DNA from: Nitrospira sp.
GTDB taxonomy: Bacteria > Nitrospirota > Nitrospiria > Nitrospirales > Nitrospiraceae
Assembly (NCBI GenBank): GCA_022226955.1
Contig: CP092079.1
Coordinates: 3,181,991 to 3,221,445 of the forward strand
DNA: 39,455 nt
Direction of reading: 5' to 3'
Made by a program: the position numbers and the translations under genes. Below, piece by piece: positions 24,242 to 33,933 of this stretch (positions are counted from its first letter, which is position 1; each line of letters begins with the position of its first letter). The notes under the pieces were generated by a model, which saw only the letters and a program-made list of their open reading frames with translations, had not been told where the DNA came from and ran no database searches.

Positions 24242-25966
24242 TCAGTGGGAAGCTGGGGTTGCATCGACATGAGGAACGGCACTGCGAAGATGCTGAATGA
24301 GTTCAGTGGGAGCGACGCGTGTCTTGATGCCGGTGCGTCGGACTTTGACCTCGACGACACCGTCCGCGAGGCCTTTGTCTCCAACGACGACTTGGAATGG
24401 GGCGCCGATGAGGTCGGCATCGTTGAACTTGACTCCGGCCCGATCGTCGCGGTCGTCCCAGAGGACTTCGAAGCCTGCCGCCTGTAGCTCGGTGTATAAA
24501 CGAGCCGTCATCTCATTGGATTTGTCGGATTGGCTGACAGGAATGAGGTGGACGTGAAAGGGGGCAATCGGGTACGGCCAAATAATTCCGCGTTCATCAT
24601 GGTTCTGCTCGATTGCGGCGGCGGCGGAGCGTCCGACTCCGATTCCATAGCAGCCCATGACGGCGAGGCATTCTTTGCCTTCCTGATCGAGATAGGTCGC
24701 CTGCATGGCGCTACTGTATTTGGTTCCCAGCATGAAGACATGACCGACTTCCAGCCCTTTGGTCGTTTTCAAGATGCCGTCTTTTTGGGGTGAGGGATCG
24801 CCGGCCTGGGCATTCCGAAGGTCGAGGACCTGGTCGGCCGTAAAGTCTCGGCCCCAGTTCGCATCGGTGTAGTGGGTGTCGAGCTTGTTGCCTCCGACCA
24901 CCACGTTTTTGAGAGCAGGGATGGCCTGGTCCGCAAATATTCTGACTCCCTTGAGGCCGACAGGCCCGGCAAATCCGACCGGTGCGCCGGTGGCTTTCTC
25001 GACCGTTGCGGGTCCTGCCAGTTCGATCTCAGGAACTCCCAAGGCCTTCTTGAGCTTGATCTCGTTGACGGCATGATCGCCGCGCACCAACACGGCCACC
25101 GTTTCTTTTCCAGTCGAGTAGAGGAGCGTCTTCACAAGGTGGTGCGAGGGAACCTTTAAAAAAGTCGTCACTTCTTCGATGCTGCGACAATTCGGCGTGG
25201 ACACGGTGCGGATGGGCAGGGCAGCGTCGTCCTCGATGCGTTCAGGCGGCAAGACGTCGGCGCGTTCGACATTGGCGGCGAATGTGCCGCCGTCGCTATA
25301 GACCACCGTCTCTTCGCCGGTCTCCGCGAGGACCATGAACTCATGCGAGGAGTTTCCTCCGATAAGCCCGGTGTCCGCTTCGACCGCCCTAAAGGTGAGG
25401 CCGCATCGGGTAAAAATCCGATGGTAGGCGTCGTACATCTTGCGATAGCTTTCGCGCGCGCCGGCCTCGTCGCGGTCGAAGCTGTAGGCATCTTTCATCA
25501 AGAACTCGCGGCCTCGCATCAGGCCGAAGCGCGGACGGATCTCGTCGCGAAACTTCGTTTGAATCTGATAGAAGTTCAGCGGGAGCTGCCGGTAGGACTT
25601 CACTTCCCGCCGAAACAGGTCCGTGATGATTTCTTCATGTGTGGGGCCCAGGCAGAAATCCCGCTCGTGCCGGTCTTTAAATCTCAACAGCTCTTTGCCA
25701 TAGAAGTCCCACCGCCCGGTTTCTTTCCACAGCTCCGCAGGCGAGGCCATGGGCATCAGGAGTTCTTGTGCTCCGGCGCGATTCATTTCTTCCCGAACGA
25801 TCTGTTCGACCTTGCGGATGACGCGGAGGCCGAGCGGAAGATAGGTATAGATGCCGGACGCGACCTTTCGAATCAATCCGGCGCGCAGCATGAGCCGGTG
25901 GCTGACGATTTCAGCCTCACCGGGGGCTTCCCGTAATGTAGGGATCAGAAGTTGCGATGTTTTCAT
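24242..25966 (-). CDS. proS: Prolyl-tRNA synthetase, bacterial type
   Basis: Charges tRNA-Pro with proline. The class II catalytic domain has motif 1 around LPLGLRVIRKVEQIVREEMN, the conserved CLGPTHEE, motif 2 FRDEIRPRFGLMRGREFLM and motif 3 GIGVGRSAAAAIEQ. The editing (INS/YbaK) domain lies between motifs 2 and 3 (about 225-400), and an anticodon-binding domain ends the protein. Length 574 is normal for the prokaryote-like form. It is the last gene of the uppS-cdsA-dxr-rseP-proS run, 6 bp after rseP. That linkage is common in bacteria. Confidence 0.97.
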   Translation of the reverse strand: MKTSQLLIPTLREAPGEAEIVSHRLMLRAGLIRKVASGIYTYLPLGLRVIRKVEQIVREEMNRAGAQELLMPMASPAELWKETGRWDFYGKELLRFKDRHERDFCLGPTHEEIITDLFRREVKSYRQLPLNFYQIQTKFRDEIRPRFGLMRGREFLMKDAYSFDRDEAGARESYRKMYDAYHRIFTRCGLTFRAVEADTGLIGGNSSHEFMVLAETGEETVVYSDGGTFAANVERADVLPPERIEDDAALPIRTVSTPNCRSIEEVTTFLKVPSHHLVKTLLYSTGKETVAVLVRGDHAVNEIKLKKALGVPEIELAGPATVEKATGAPVGFAGPVGLKGVRIFADQAIPALKNVVVGGNKLDTHYTDANWGRDFTADQVLDLRNAQAGDPSPQKDGILKTTKGLEVGHVFMLGTKYSSAMQATYLDQEGKECLAVMGCYGIGVGRSAAAAIEQNHDERGIIWPYPIAPFHVHLIPVSQSDKSNEMTARLYTELQAAGFEVLWDDRDDRAGVKFNDADLIGAPFQVVVGDKGLADGVVEVKVRRTGIKTRVAPTELIQHLRSAVPHVDATPASH

Positions 25967-25972
25967 AAGGGG

Positions 25973-27364
25973 TTAGCGAAGGAAGATACGTTCGAGGTCA
26001 TTCCAAAAGGCGAAGATCATCACGCCCACCAATAGGACCAATCCGGCTTGTTGTGCAATTTCCCGCTGCCGGTCGCCGAGCGGTTTTCGCAGAATGCCTT
26101 CAATGAGGAAAAAGAGCAAGTGCCCTCCGTCTAGAATCGGAATCGGCAGCAAATTTAGCACGCCGAGATTGATGCTCAGAATGGCGATCAAGAAAATGAC
26201 GCTGGATGCGCCCTGTGAGGCGGCTTCTCCAGAAATATTTGCGATCGTCAACGGACCGCCGATATTTTTACTCGAAATGTCGCCTACAATCATCTTATAG
26301 AGTCCGACGGCGGTGAGCTCCGTCCATCCCCAGGTGGCACCAAGTCCTTGGTAGACGGCTTGAAGGGGATTGTCCGCATGCATGAGCGACCGGCCAGGCC
26401 CTGAGATGCCGATTTTGCCGACCTCCGCGGTTTGGCCGTTGACGGTCGCCTTTTCTGCGTTCGGGGTGATGACCAACGGGATGCGCTGGCCATTACGCAG
26501 CACATCGATGTGCAGCGATTTGTTCGGACTGTCCCGTACAATCGTCGTCATCTGCATCCAGGTGTAAATCGTTTGGCCCTCAATGCCAATGACACGATCT
26601 CCTGCCTGAAGGCCCGCCGCGGAAGCCGGCAGGCCCTGCATCACGGAGGTGACCAGCGGCGGTGTCTCCTCGACCCCGATCGTATACAGCGGCTCATCGG
26701 GTGAGGCTGGTTGGCCTTGCAGAGGAACCGGGATGATGGAGAGGGGCTTTACTTGCGACCCACGCTTGATCTCAAGCGCAATGGCTTCTCCTTTGCTGTG
26801 AGCCACGGCGTCCAGCAATTCTGTTTTCGTGGAAATTTCTTTCCCATTGACCCTGGTAATGTGGTCGCCGACTTCCATGCCGGCTGCGGATGCCGGCGAG
26901 CCAGGCACAAGCGCTTCAATGTCTGGGCTGAGGTCGCGGAAGGTCGGGACGAACAGGGGGGATCCCGTCGAGAGCCATCCGGCGAAAATAAGGTAGGCCA
27001 GAATGAAGTTGAATCCCGGTCCCGCTGCCACGATTAACACTTTCCCCCATAGTCCCTGATGGGCGAACGAGCGCCGCCGGTCTTCCGGGGTCGTAGCTTC
27101 CGTTTCGTCTTCGCCGAACAGTTTGACGTATCCGCCTAGAGGAATGGCCGAGAGCAGGTATTCGGTTTCGCCGACCTGACGCCCAAAAATCTTCGGGCCG
27201 AATCCGAGGGAGAATTTCAGGACTTTCACGCCGACCCAGCGGGCCGCCAAGAAGTGTCCCAGCTCGTGGAACGCGACAAGGATGCCGAGGACGACGAGGA
27301 ACCACCAGGCTTTTTGCATCAAAATCCACAGGGTATCGGGGGACCAGGTGAACGCGAATATCAT
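25973..27364 (-). CDS. rseP: RIP site-2 zinc metalloprotease RseP
   Basis: An intramembrane protease that cuts transmembrane anti-sigma factors and signal-peptide remnants in the inner membrane. The zinc motif HELGH is at residues 33-37 in the first helix, and the second-half motif NLLPIPILDGGH, whose aspartate is the third ligand, is near 405-416. Two periplasmic PDZ domains are visible from GSPASAAGMEVGDHI and GLPASAAGLQAGDRV. Four membrane helices, 463 residues, typical. The start may instead be the ATG 45 bp in (MQKAWWFL), which would give the usual N-terminus. It sits between dxr and proS, as in many genomes. Confidence 0.96.
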   Translation of the reverse strand: MIFAFTWSPDTLWILMQKAWWFLVVLGILVAFHELGHFLAARWVGVKVLKFSLGFGPKIFGRQVGETEYLLSAIPLGGYVKLFGEDETEATTPEDRRRSFAHQGLWGKVLIVAAGPGFNFILAYLIFAGWLSTGSPLFVPTFRDLSPDIEALVPGSPASAAGMEVGDHITRVNGKEISTKTELLDAVAHSKGEAIALEIKRGSQVKPLSIIPVPLQGQPASPDEPLYTIGVEETPPLVTSVMQGLPASAAGLQAGDRVIGIEGQTIYTWMQMTTIVRDSPNKSLHIDVLRNGQRIPLVITPNAEKATVNGQTAEVGKIGISGPGRSLMHADNPLQAVYQGLGATWGWTELTAVGLYKMIVGDISSKNIGGPLTIANISGEAASQGASSVIFLIAILSINLGVLNLLPIPILDGGHLLFFLIEGILRKPLGDRQREIAQQAGLVLLVGVMIFAFWNDLERIFLR

Positions 27365-27406
27365 GGTGTACTCAATATCTAAAGGTGAAGGTGTAGCGCC
27401 AGAATC

Positions 27407-27434
27407 AACTTAACACTCATTGCCCAATTTTCAA
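27407..27434 (-). promoter_or_regulatory. Candidate promoter for rseP-proS
   Basis: On the minus strand: TTGAAA (27434-27429), 16-bp spacer, TAAGTT (27412-27407), in the 79-bp gap between dxr and rseP, the only sizeable gap in this operon. It may allow rseP-proS to be expressed apart from the upstream genes. Confidence 0.35.
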
Positions 27435-27443
27435 AACAATGTT

Positions 27444-28604
27444 TCATCGGGGGAGAGCATGGACCAGGGACTCCGCTTTTTCTCTGGCCCATCGGTCGGC
27501 CTCCAGCGCATCCTCCAGTGAAGACACGGGTTTGGGTGCATGGGCATCCATGGTCTGGCGGATAACTTCGGCGATCTCGGTAAAGCGGATGCCGCCATTG
27601 AGAAAGGCATCGACGGCAATTTCGTTCGCGGCGTTCATCGTGGCCGGCATCGTGCCTCCGATCCGGAGCGACTCATACCCCAAGTTGAGGCAGGGAAACC
27701 GGTCATGGTCCGGTTTGCAGAAACTCAGCGTGCCGATCTCCGTCAAATCCAGCGAAGGCAGGTCGAGCGGCAGCCGTTCCGGATACCGCATCGCATAGGA
27801 GATTGGCGTGCGCATATCCGGCAATCCCAGCTGCGCGATCATCGAGCGATCTTCATATTCAACCAGCGAATGGATAATGCTCTCTCGATGCACCATGACC
27901 TCAATCCGAGACTCAGGGATATCGAACAGCCAGCGCGCTTCGACGACTTCGAGCCCCTTGTTCATCAGCGTGGCGGAGTCGATCGTAATCTTGGAGCCCA
28001 TTTTCCAATTGGGGTGCTTGAGCGCGCGCTCGGGCGTGACGTGCTGTAAGTCATCTTTGGCCATGGTCCAGAGGGCTCCGCCGGATGCGGTGAGAATCAA
28101 TCGGCGTACGTCTTCAAGGCGATGGCCCTCCAGTGACTGAAAAATGGCGCTGTGTTCACTATCCACCGGGAAGATCCGGACGCCGTGTTGGTGCGCTTCT
28201 TCCTGCATCAGTTTGCCGGCCATGACCATCGGCTCTTTATTGGCGAGGGCGATATGTTTTCCTGCGCGAATCGCAGTGAGCGTGGGCACGAGTCCGGCGG
28301 CCCCGACGATGGCGGAGATTACGAGTTCGGCCTCCGGCAATGATGCGACCTGGGCGATGCCTGCTTCGCCGGACAGAATTTCAACCGGCAGACCCGCGCA
28401 GCGCTGCCGCAAGGCGACCGCGGCTGCTTCTTGAGACAGCGCCACCACTCGCGGGGAGAATGCGCGAATTTGTTCTTCCAGCTTGTCGATATTATTGCCG
28501 GCGGTGAGTCCGGCCACACGAAACTCACCGGGGAATCGCTGAACGATATCGAGGGTGTTGGTGCCGATTGAGCCGGTGGATCCGAGGATGATGATGGTTT
28601 TCAT
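27444..28604 (-). CDS. dxr: 1-deoxy-D-xylulose 5-phosphate reductoisomerase
   Basis: Second step of the MEP isoprenoid pathway: converts DXP to 2-C-methyl-D-erythritol 4-phosphate with NADPH. The NADPH loop GSTGSIG is at residues 8-14, NKEPMVMAG near 120, the metal/substrate segment DSEHSAIFQ near 147, the serine loop SGGALW, and ATLMNKGLEVVEA. Length 386 is typical. It is 11 bp downstream of cdsA and supplies precursors for UppS in the same operon and for the hpn genes at the far end of the window. Confidence 0.97.
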   Translation of the reverse strand: MKTIIILGSTGSIGTNTLDIVQRFPGEFRVAGLTAGNNIDKLEEQIRAFSPRVVALSQEAAAVALRQRCAGLPVEILSGEAGIAQVASLPEAELVISAIVGAAGLVPTLTAIRAGKHIALANKEPMVMAGKLMQEEAHQHGVRIFPVDSEHSAIFQSLEGHRLEDVRRLILTASGGALWTMAKDDLQHVTPERALKHPNWKMGSKITIDSATLMNKGLEVVEARWLFDIPESRIEVMVHRESIIHSLVEYEDRSMIAQLGLPDMRTPISYAMRYPERLPLDLPSLDLTEIGTLSFCKPDHDRFPCLNLGYESLRIGGTMPATMNAANEIAVDAFLNGGIRFTEIAEVIRQTMDAHAPKPVSSLEDALEADRWAREKAESLVHALPR

Positions 28605-28615
28605 AGCGTCTCCTG

Positions 28616-29488
28616 CTAAGGAAGCGGCGAGAAGCCGCAGACTAATGTCACATAGTAGTAGAAGGTGGGGGCGGTGAACAAGAGACTATCTAAACGGTCG
28701 AGCATACCCCCGTGACCGGGAAGAATGCCGCCGGAGTCCTTCACGCCGACCGCGCGTTTGATGACCGATTCGCACAAATCCCCCACGAGGCCGGTGCCGG
28801 TCATCAGCACGCCCAGCATCAGTGCGTGAAACATTGTCAATTGCGGAACCAGCCAGAATTGCGTCAGGAGGGCGACAGCCATGGCCAAGGCCAATCCTCC
28901 CGCCAGGCCTTCCATGGATTTTTTCGGACTGATGGTTGGGGCGAGTGGATGCCGCCCCCAGAGAGTGCCTGCGTAGTAGGCGCCGATGTCGCTGGCCCAG
29001 GTGACGAGGGCGATAAAAACGATCAACCATTCGCCGGAGGGAAGCGCGCGTGTGGATATCAGCGTGCCAAGGGTCAGTCCGATATAGAGCGGGCCGAAGA
29101 TGGCGACGGCGGCATCGTGAAAACGGGACGCAATGACATTCGAGGACCAGAGCATCGCCAAGAGCACCGCGGCGAGACCCGACAGCAATAATGGCTCTAT
29201 CGGAAGCGCCCAGTGGGGACGGACGATCAAGAGGGTCGTGAGTCCGAGTGAGAGCCCAGTGAGCGCCGGGTTGCGCCGATCGCCGAAGCCCATGCGGGTG
29301 AGCTCAAGGAGCGCGATGCCTCCGCCTATGGCTACTAATAGGGTCAAACCCCATGGAGGGAGATAGCGAATGATGGCATAGACGATGGGGATGCCGATTA
29401 GTGCGGTGTAGACGCGGCGGACATCGAAGCGGCGAGCCGGAGCAGCCGTCTGGACGTTCTGTCTCTCTACTGGGCTGGGGTTGTCCAC
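28616..29488 (-). CDS. cdsA: Phosphatidate cytidylyltransferase
   Basis: Makes CDP-diacylglycerol from phosphatidate and CTP in the inner membrane, the branch point of phospholipid synthesis. About seven or eight membrane helices. The family signature near the C-terminus is present: SVIKRAVGVKDSGGILPGHG followed by GMLDRLDSL, whose acidic residues bind metal. SDIGAYYAG and SPKKSMEG are also kept. The start is GTG at 29488, 6 bp after uppS ends, and dxr follows at 11 bp. Length 290 is normal. Confidence 0.95.
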   Translation of the reverse strand: MDNPSPVERQNVQTAAPARRFDVRRVYTALIGIPIVYAIIRYLPPWGLTLLVAIGGGIALLELTRMGFGDRRNPALTGLSLGLTTLLIVRPHWALPIEPLLLSGLAAVLLAMLWSSNVIASRFHDAAVAIFGPLYIGLTLGTLISTRALPSGEWLIVFIALVTWASDIGAYYAGTLWGRHPLAPTISPKKSMEGLAGGLALAMAVALLTQFWLVPQLTMFHALMLGVLMTGTGLVGDLCESVIKRAVGVKDSGGILPGHGGMLDRLDSLLFTAPTFYYYVTLVCGFSPLP

Positions 29489-29494
29489 GTGCGG

Positions 29495-30283
29495 TTAGGA
29501 GGACACGGTGCTCAAGATTCGGCCGAAGCGGCGGTCGCGCCGCTGGTATTCGATCAGCGCAAGCAGGAACTCGCGCCGTCGAAAGTCCGGCCAAGGCGTT
29601 GAGGTGAAGTAGAGCTCGGTATAGGCCAACTGCCAGAGGAGAAAGTTGCTGATACGGGTTTCTCCGCTGGTTCGGATCAAAAGATCGGGGTCGGGAAGCG
29701 GGTGCGTGTAGAGATACTGGGACACCAGCGTTTCATCGATCTGATCGGGCCGGATCGTGCCTGCCTGGGCGTCTTTCAGGACTCCGCGAACCGCATCGAC
29801 AATCTCGGTTCGTCCTCCGTAACTGAGCGCCACAGTCAGGTGCAATTTATTCAGATGCGCCGTTTCCTGTTCGGTCGTTCGGACCCAGCGCTGGGCGTTC
29901 TCAGGCAAGGGATCGAGCCGGCCGATCGCGCGGAAGCGAACGCCTTGCTCGATCAAGCTGGCCCGTTCAGTCGAGAGATAATATTCCAAGAGCCCCATCA
30001 GCGCGGAAATCTCTTGAGTCGGACGATTCCAATTCTCTTGTGAAAAGGCATAAATGGTCAGGTGCTGGATGCCGAGTTCGAGCGAGAGGGTGATCATTTC
30101 GCGGACGGAATTGATGCCTTCCCGATGGCCGGCAATGCGGGGTAGATTGCGAAACTCAGCCCAGCGCCCGTTTCCATCCATGATGACGGCGACGTGCTTG
30201 GGGAGGAGTTCCTGCTCCAGTTTGCCCGTCAATTCCTGCTCGGAAAGGTGTTCGAGGTTGGATGAAGACGGTGTGTGTGGCAT
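29495..30283 (-). CDS. uppS: Undecaprenyl diphosphate synthase (cis-prenyltransferase)
   Basis: Extends farnesyl diphosphate with isopentenyl units to the C55 carrier used for peptidoglycan and polysaccharide assembly. The signature MDGNGRWA is at 35-42, with the catalytic metal-binding aspartate D36. AGHREG, YAFSQENWNRP and the C-terminal RTSGETRISNFLLWQ are intact. It has a slightly extended N-terminus of about 25 residues and a normal length of 262. First gene of the operon, with two candidate promoters upstream and divergent from tldD. Confidence 0.97.
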   Translation of the reverse strand: MPHTPSSSNLEHLSEQELTGKLEQELLPKHVAVIMDGNGRWAEFRNLPRIAGHREGINSVREMITLSLELGIQHLTIYAFSQENWNRPTQEISALMGLLEYYLSTERASLIEQGVRFRAIGRLDPLPENAQRWVRTTEQETAHLNKLHLTVALSYGGRTEIVDAVRGVLKDAQAGTIRPDQIDETLVSQYLYTHPLPDPDLLIRTSGETRISNFLLWQLAYTELYFTSTPWPDFRRREFLLALIEYQRRDRRFGRILSTVSS

Positions 30284-30334
30284 AGGACGCGAGGCCGGTA
30301 TCCTTTCCGTGAAGACTCAATGGCAGGTGTCCAA

Positions 30335-30395
30335 AGTCTACTGACGAGGGTAGGCAATGTCAAACGCTATTTAGTAAAAGCCCTTGGTCTGTCAA
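30335..30395 (-). promoter_or_regulatory. Two tandem sigma-70-type promoters for the uppS operon
   Basis: Minus strand. Distal: TTGACA (30395-30390), 16 bp, TAAATA (30373-30368). Proximal: TTGACA (30363-30358), 17 bp, TAGACT (30340-30335), about 50 bp before the uppS start. Both have a perfect -35. Confidence 0.6.
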
Positions 30396-30414
30396 TGGCA
30401 TAAGATACGCTGCA

Positions 30415-30444
30415 TTGCGGCTGCGGAAATGAATGGGCTATACT
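30415..30444 (+). promoter_or_regulatory. Sigma-70-type promoter for tldD
   Basis: TTGCGG (30415-30420), 18-bp spacer, TATACT (30439-30444), about 40 bp before the tldD start; AAAGGGG serves as ribosome site. Confidence 0.5.
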
Positions 30445-30483
30445 CCGCGCTCGTTGCACCACAGAAACAAAGGGGCATGATCG

Positions 30484-31917
30484 ATGGCTGATTCCGGGCA
30501 GCTGGCACAATTTGGCATGACGGATCTTGAAGTGTTCCACGCCCTTGACCGGCTCAATGTCCGGGACGTGGATTATGCCGATCTCTATTTTGAGTCGCGG
30601 GTATCGGAATCCGTCTCCATGGAAGAGGGGATCGTCAAGCGGGCATCGAAAAGTATCTCCCAGGGAGTAGGGGTGCGGGCGACCGCCGGAGAAAAAACCG
30701 GATTTGCCTACTCGGACGAGCTGACGAAAAAGGATTTGGAAATCGCCGCGGATACGGCCAGGTATATTGCGAATTCACCCAAAGGCGAGCGCGGTTTGCC
30801 CGTGCCGACGCAACGGCGGCCGACGCGCGACCTGTATCCCATCGAACGGGCGAAGGTCGAGGTCGCAACGGCCGACCGTGTGGCGCTGTTGAATGCCATC
30901 GATGCCGAGGCGCGGCGCTACGATCCGCGTATTAAGAATGTGCTGGCGTCCTTTAATACCGAATATAAAGTCGTGGCCGTGGCAACATCGGACGGTACGT
31001 TGATCGGCGACGTACAGCCTTTATCCAGGCTTCAAGTCACCTGTATTGCCGAAGAAAACGGCAATCGGCAGGTGGGGTCATTCGGTGGGGGCGGGCGGGT
31101 CGGCTTTGCCTTCTATCAAGAAGAGAACCGGCATTTGGATTATGCGCGGGAAGCGGCCCGCGAGGCGATCTTAAATCTGTCTGCGGTCGATGCGCCGGCA
31201 GGGGTGATGCCCGTGGTGCTTGGCGGCGGCTGGCCCGGCATTTTGCTGCATGAAGCGATCGGCCACGGACTCGAATCCGATTTCAATCGGAAGAAGACCT
31301 CGGCGTTTTCCAATTTGATCGGCAAGCGCGTGGCCTCCGATGTCTGCACCATCGTCGATGACGGGACACTGCCGTTTCGTCGCGGCTCGCTCAATATGGA
31401 TGACGAAGGGACGCCCACGGGGCGCACGGTGTTGATCGAGAAGGGGATTCTTCGCGGCTACATCACCGATAAGCTCAACGCGCGGCTGATGGGCATTCCG
31501 CTGACCGGCAATGGACGGCGGGAAAGCTATCAAAGCATTGTCCTTCCACGCATGACGAATACGTTCATGCTGGCCGGCGAGTCGGATCCTGACGACATTG
31601 TGAAGTCGGTCAAGCGTGGGCTCTATGCCGTCTCTTTCGGCGGCGGGCAGGTGGATATCACTAGCGGGAAGTTTGTGTTCTCGGCCAGTGAGGCCTATTT
31701 GATCGAGGATGGGAAAATTACCAAGCCGGTCAAAGGGGCAACGTTGATCGGCAACGGTCCGGAGATTCTAACGAAGGTCTCCATGGTCGGGCACGATCTC
31801 AAGTTGGATAATGGGATCGGCACCTGCGGCAAGGACGGCCAGTCCGTGCCGGTCGGAGTAGGGTTGCCGACCTTGAAAATCGATGAAATCACCGTCGGCG
31901 GGACACAGCGATCATGA
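30484..31917 (+). CDS. tldD: TldD metalloprotease subunit
   Basis: The catalytic half of the TldD/TldE zinc metalloprotease, which degrades unfolded peptides and matures some ribosomal peptides and toxins (microcin B17, CcdA turnover in E. coli). The zinc motif HEAIGH is at residues 256-261, followed by GLESDF. The characteristic C-terminal runs NMDDEGTPTGRTVLIE and SFGGGQVDITSGKF are present. Length 477 fits. Its stop overlaps the start of tldE by four bases (ATGA), so the partners are translated together. Divergent from uppS. Confidence 0.95.
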   Translation: MADSGQLAQFGMTDLEVFHALDRLNVRDVDYADLYFESRVSESVSMEEGIVKRASKSISQGVGVRATAGEKTGFAYSDELTKKDLEIAADTARYIANSPKGERGLPVPTQRRPTRDLYPIERAKVEVATADRVALLNAIDAEARRYDPRIKNVLASFNTEYKVVAVATSDGTLIGDVQPLSRLQVTCIAEENGNRQVGSFGGGGRVGFAFYQEENRHLDYAREAAREAILNLSAVDAPAGVMPVVLGGGWPGILLHEAIGHGLESDFNRKKTSAFSNLIGKRVASDVCTIVDDGTLPFRRGSLNMDDEGTPTGRTVLIEKGILRGYITDKLNARLMGIPLTGNGRRESYQSIVLPRMTNTFMLAGESDPDDIVKSVKRGLYAVSFGGGQVDITSGKFVFSASEAYLIEDGKITKPVKGATLIGNGPEILTKVSMVGHDLKLDNGIGTCGKDGQSVPVGVGLPTLKIDEITVGGTQRS

Positions 31918-33281
31918 GCAATGTGCCTCAACAGACCAATGGGTATGGGCAGATGGCGTCCGATGTTCTCGCTCGCGCGAAACAGTGCGGCGCGACTGAA
32001 GCGGACATTGTGGTGGCCGACGGAGAAACCTTCTCGGTGCAAGTGCGGGTCGGCGTGGTCGATCGCTTGAGCAAGGCTCGTGAAAAGCGGTTGGGCTTGC
32101 GGGTGTTTGTCGGGAAGCGGTCCGCGACGACCTCGACCTCGGATTTTTCAATCGACTCATTGCATCGATTGGTGGATGAGACCTGTACGCTGGCGAAGGC
32201 GGTGGTGCCCGATGACGTGTCGGGGCTGCCTGAGGCGTCGCAGATGGCGGCCAACTGGCCCGATCTGGATCTCCATGACAGCACCAAGCTCGGCACCGAT
32301 CAGCAAATCGATCTGGCGAAGCGGGCGGAGTCGGCGGCCTTGTCGGCCGATCCTCGCTTGACGAACTCGGAGGGAGGCGATTTCGATTCGTCGTCCGGCC
32401 GGATCGTGCTGGCAAACAGCCATGGATTTATCGGCGAATACCGCAGTACGAGTTTTTCTATGTCTGTTTCTCCGATTGCCACGGACGCCGCCACCGGCGG
32501 GATGCAGCGGGATGCGTGGTATGAAGTGCAACGCAAGTTCAGCCGCATGTCGTCCCCCGAATCGATCGGCCAGGAGGCCGCACGACGCACCTTGCGCCGT
32601 CTCGGCGCGCGCAAGGTCTCTACGAAGCGCGTGCCGGTGATTTTCGATCAGGACATGGCGGCGAGCCTCCTCGGGAATTTGTGCAGCGCGATTTCAGGCT
32701 ACGCGCTCTACAAACGGGCGTCATTTTTGCTCGATCAACTCGGCAACCGCATCGCATCGGAGCATCTGACCGTCTATGACGATGGACGCATGGAGGGCGG
32801 GCTCGGGTCGCGGCCATTCGATGGCGAGGGGCTGGCGACGAGAAAAAACACGATTGTCGAACGCGGAGTGTTGAAGAGCTATCTGCTGGACTCCTATTCG
32901 GGCAAGAAGCTGGGCCTGCCCTCGACCGGCAATGCCTCGCGGAGCGTAGGGGAGAGTCCATCGGTCGGCCCCACGAATTTCTATCTGGCTCCTGGCACGA
33001 AGACCGTGCAAGAGATGGTCGGATCGGTCAAGGAAGGGCTGTACGTGACTGAGCTGATCGGATTCGGAATCAATATGGTGACCGGGGATTATTCCCGCGG
33101 TGCCAGTGGATTTTGGATCGAGAATGGGGAGCTCGCCTATCCTGTCGAGGAAATCACGATTGCCGGCAATCTGAAACAGATGTTTACCGACATTGAAATG
33201 GTCGGGAGCGATCTGGTGTTCCGCAGCCGGATCGCGAGCCCAAGTCTGAAGTTAGGCGAGTTGATGGTGGCGGGAAACTAG
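31914..33281 (+). CDS. pmbA: TldE/PmbA subunit
   Basis: The non-catalytic partner of TldD. It shares the fold but lacks HExxxH: the corresponding place reads FDQDMAASLLGNL, which is normal for TldE. The conserved later stretches ASEHLTVYDDG, GEGLATRKNTIVE and STGNASRS are intact. Length 455 is typical. It begins within the last codons of tldD. The two proteins should form a heterodimer that encloses the active site. Confidence 0.94.
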   Translation: MSNVPQQTNGYGQMASDVLARAKQCGATEADIVVADGETFSVQVRVGVVDRLSKAREKRLGLRVFVGKRSATTSTSDFSIDSLHRLVDETCTLAKAVVPDDVSGLPEASQMAANWPDLDLHDSTKLGTDQQIDLAKRAESAALSADPRLTNSEGGDFDSSSGRIVLANSHGFIGEYRSTSFSMSVSPIATDAATGGMQRDAWYEVQRKFSRMSSPESIGQEAARRTLRRLGARKVSTKRVPVIFDQDMAASLLGNLCSAISGYALYKRASFLLDQLGNRIASEHLTVYDDGRMEGGLGSRPFDGEGLATRKNTIVERGVLKSYLLDSYSGKKLGLPSTGNASRSVGESPSVGPTNFYLAPGTKTVQEMVGSVKEGLYVTELIGFGINMVTGDYSRGASGFWIENGELAYPVEEITIAGNLKQMFTDIEMVGSDLVFRSRIASPSLKLGELMVAGN

Positions 33282-33323
33282 CGGATGCTGACGGTAGGTG
33301 GGTCGATGAGGAGGGTGCAGGCC

Positions 33324-33881
33324 ATGCGATTTCTCGTGCGGGGCATGCTGCTGTTGACGGTACTGGCACTTCCTGCGGTGGGCGTTGCCGCGGAGTTTTC
33401 GTTGACGAGTCCGACGATCAAGGATCACAGCACGATCGGCAATGACCATGTGTTCAACGGGTTTGGCTGCGCCGGCCAGAATGTCTCGCCGCAGTTGCAG
33501 TGGGAGCATGCGCCCAAGGATACGAAGAGTTTTGCCCTCACGGTCTACGATCCCGATGCGCCGACCGGCAGTGGGTGGTGGCATTGGGTGATCTTCAACA
33601 TGCCTCCCAGCGTGAATGCGCTGGGAGCCGGGGCCGGCAAGCCGGACAGTCCCTCTGCGCCGCAGGGGAGCATTCAAAGCATGACGGATTTCGGCCAGCC
33701 GGGGTACGGCGGCCCCTGTCCTCCATCTGGCGACAAGCCGCATCGCTATATCTTTACCCTGTATGCGTTGAAAGTGGATCAGCTTCCATTGAAGCAGGAA
33801 GCGTCAGGGGCGATGGTGGGCTACTATCTCAAGCAGAATGCCCTGGCGAAGGCGTCATTCACGGCTCTGTACGGCCGGTGA
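33324..33881 (+). CDS. Secreted YbhB/YbcL-type PEBP-family protein
   Basis: A 185-residue member of the phosphatidylethanolamine-binding / Raf-kinase-inhibitor-like family. The Sec signal peptide is about MRFLVRGMLLLTVLALPA with cleavage near VAAEF. The ligand-site motifs DPDAPTGSGWWHWV and GYGGPCPPSGDKPHRYIF follow. Bacterial homologues have no settled role; some inhibit proteases. The start at 33324 is preferred because AGGAGGG lies 9 bp upstream; the in-frame start at 33285 would spoil the signal peptide. It follows tldE by about 40 bp and may be co-transcribed, which would fit a protease inhibitor, but that is speculation. Confidence 0.88.
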   Translation: MRFLVRGMLLLTVLALPAVGVAAEFSLTSPTIKDHSTIGNDHVFNGFGCAGQNVSPQLQWEHAPKDTKSFALTVYDPDAPTGSGWWHWVIFNMPPSVNALGAGAGKPDSPSAPQGSIQSMTDFGQPGYGGPCPPSGDKPHRYIFTLYALKVDQLPLKQEASGAMVGYYLKQNALAKASFTALYGR

Positions 33882-33933
33882 ATTGGGAATAATTACGGAC
33901 ACGATCTCGACGATTTGTGTGAAGGGATAACCG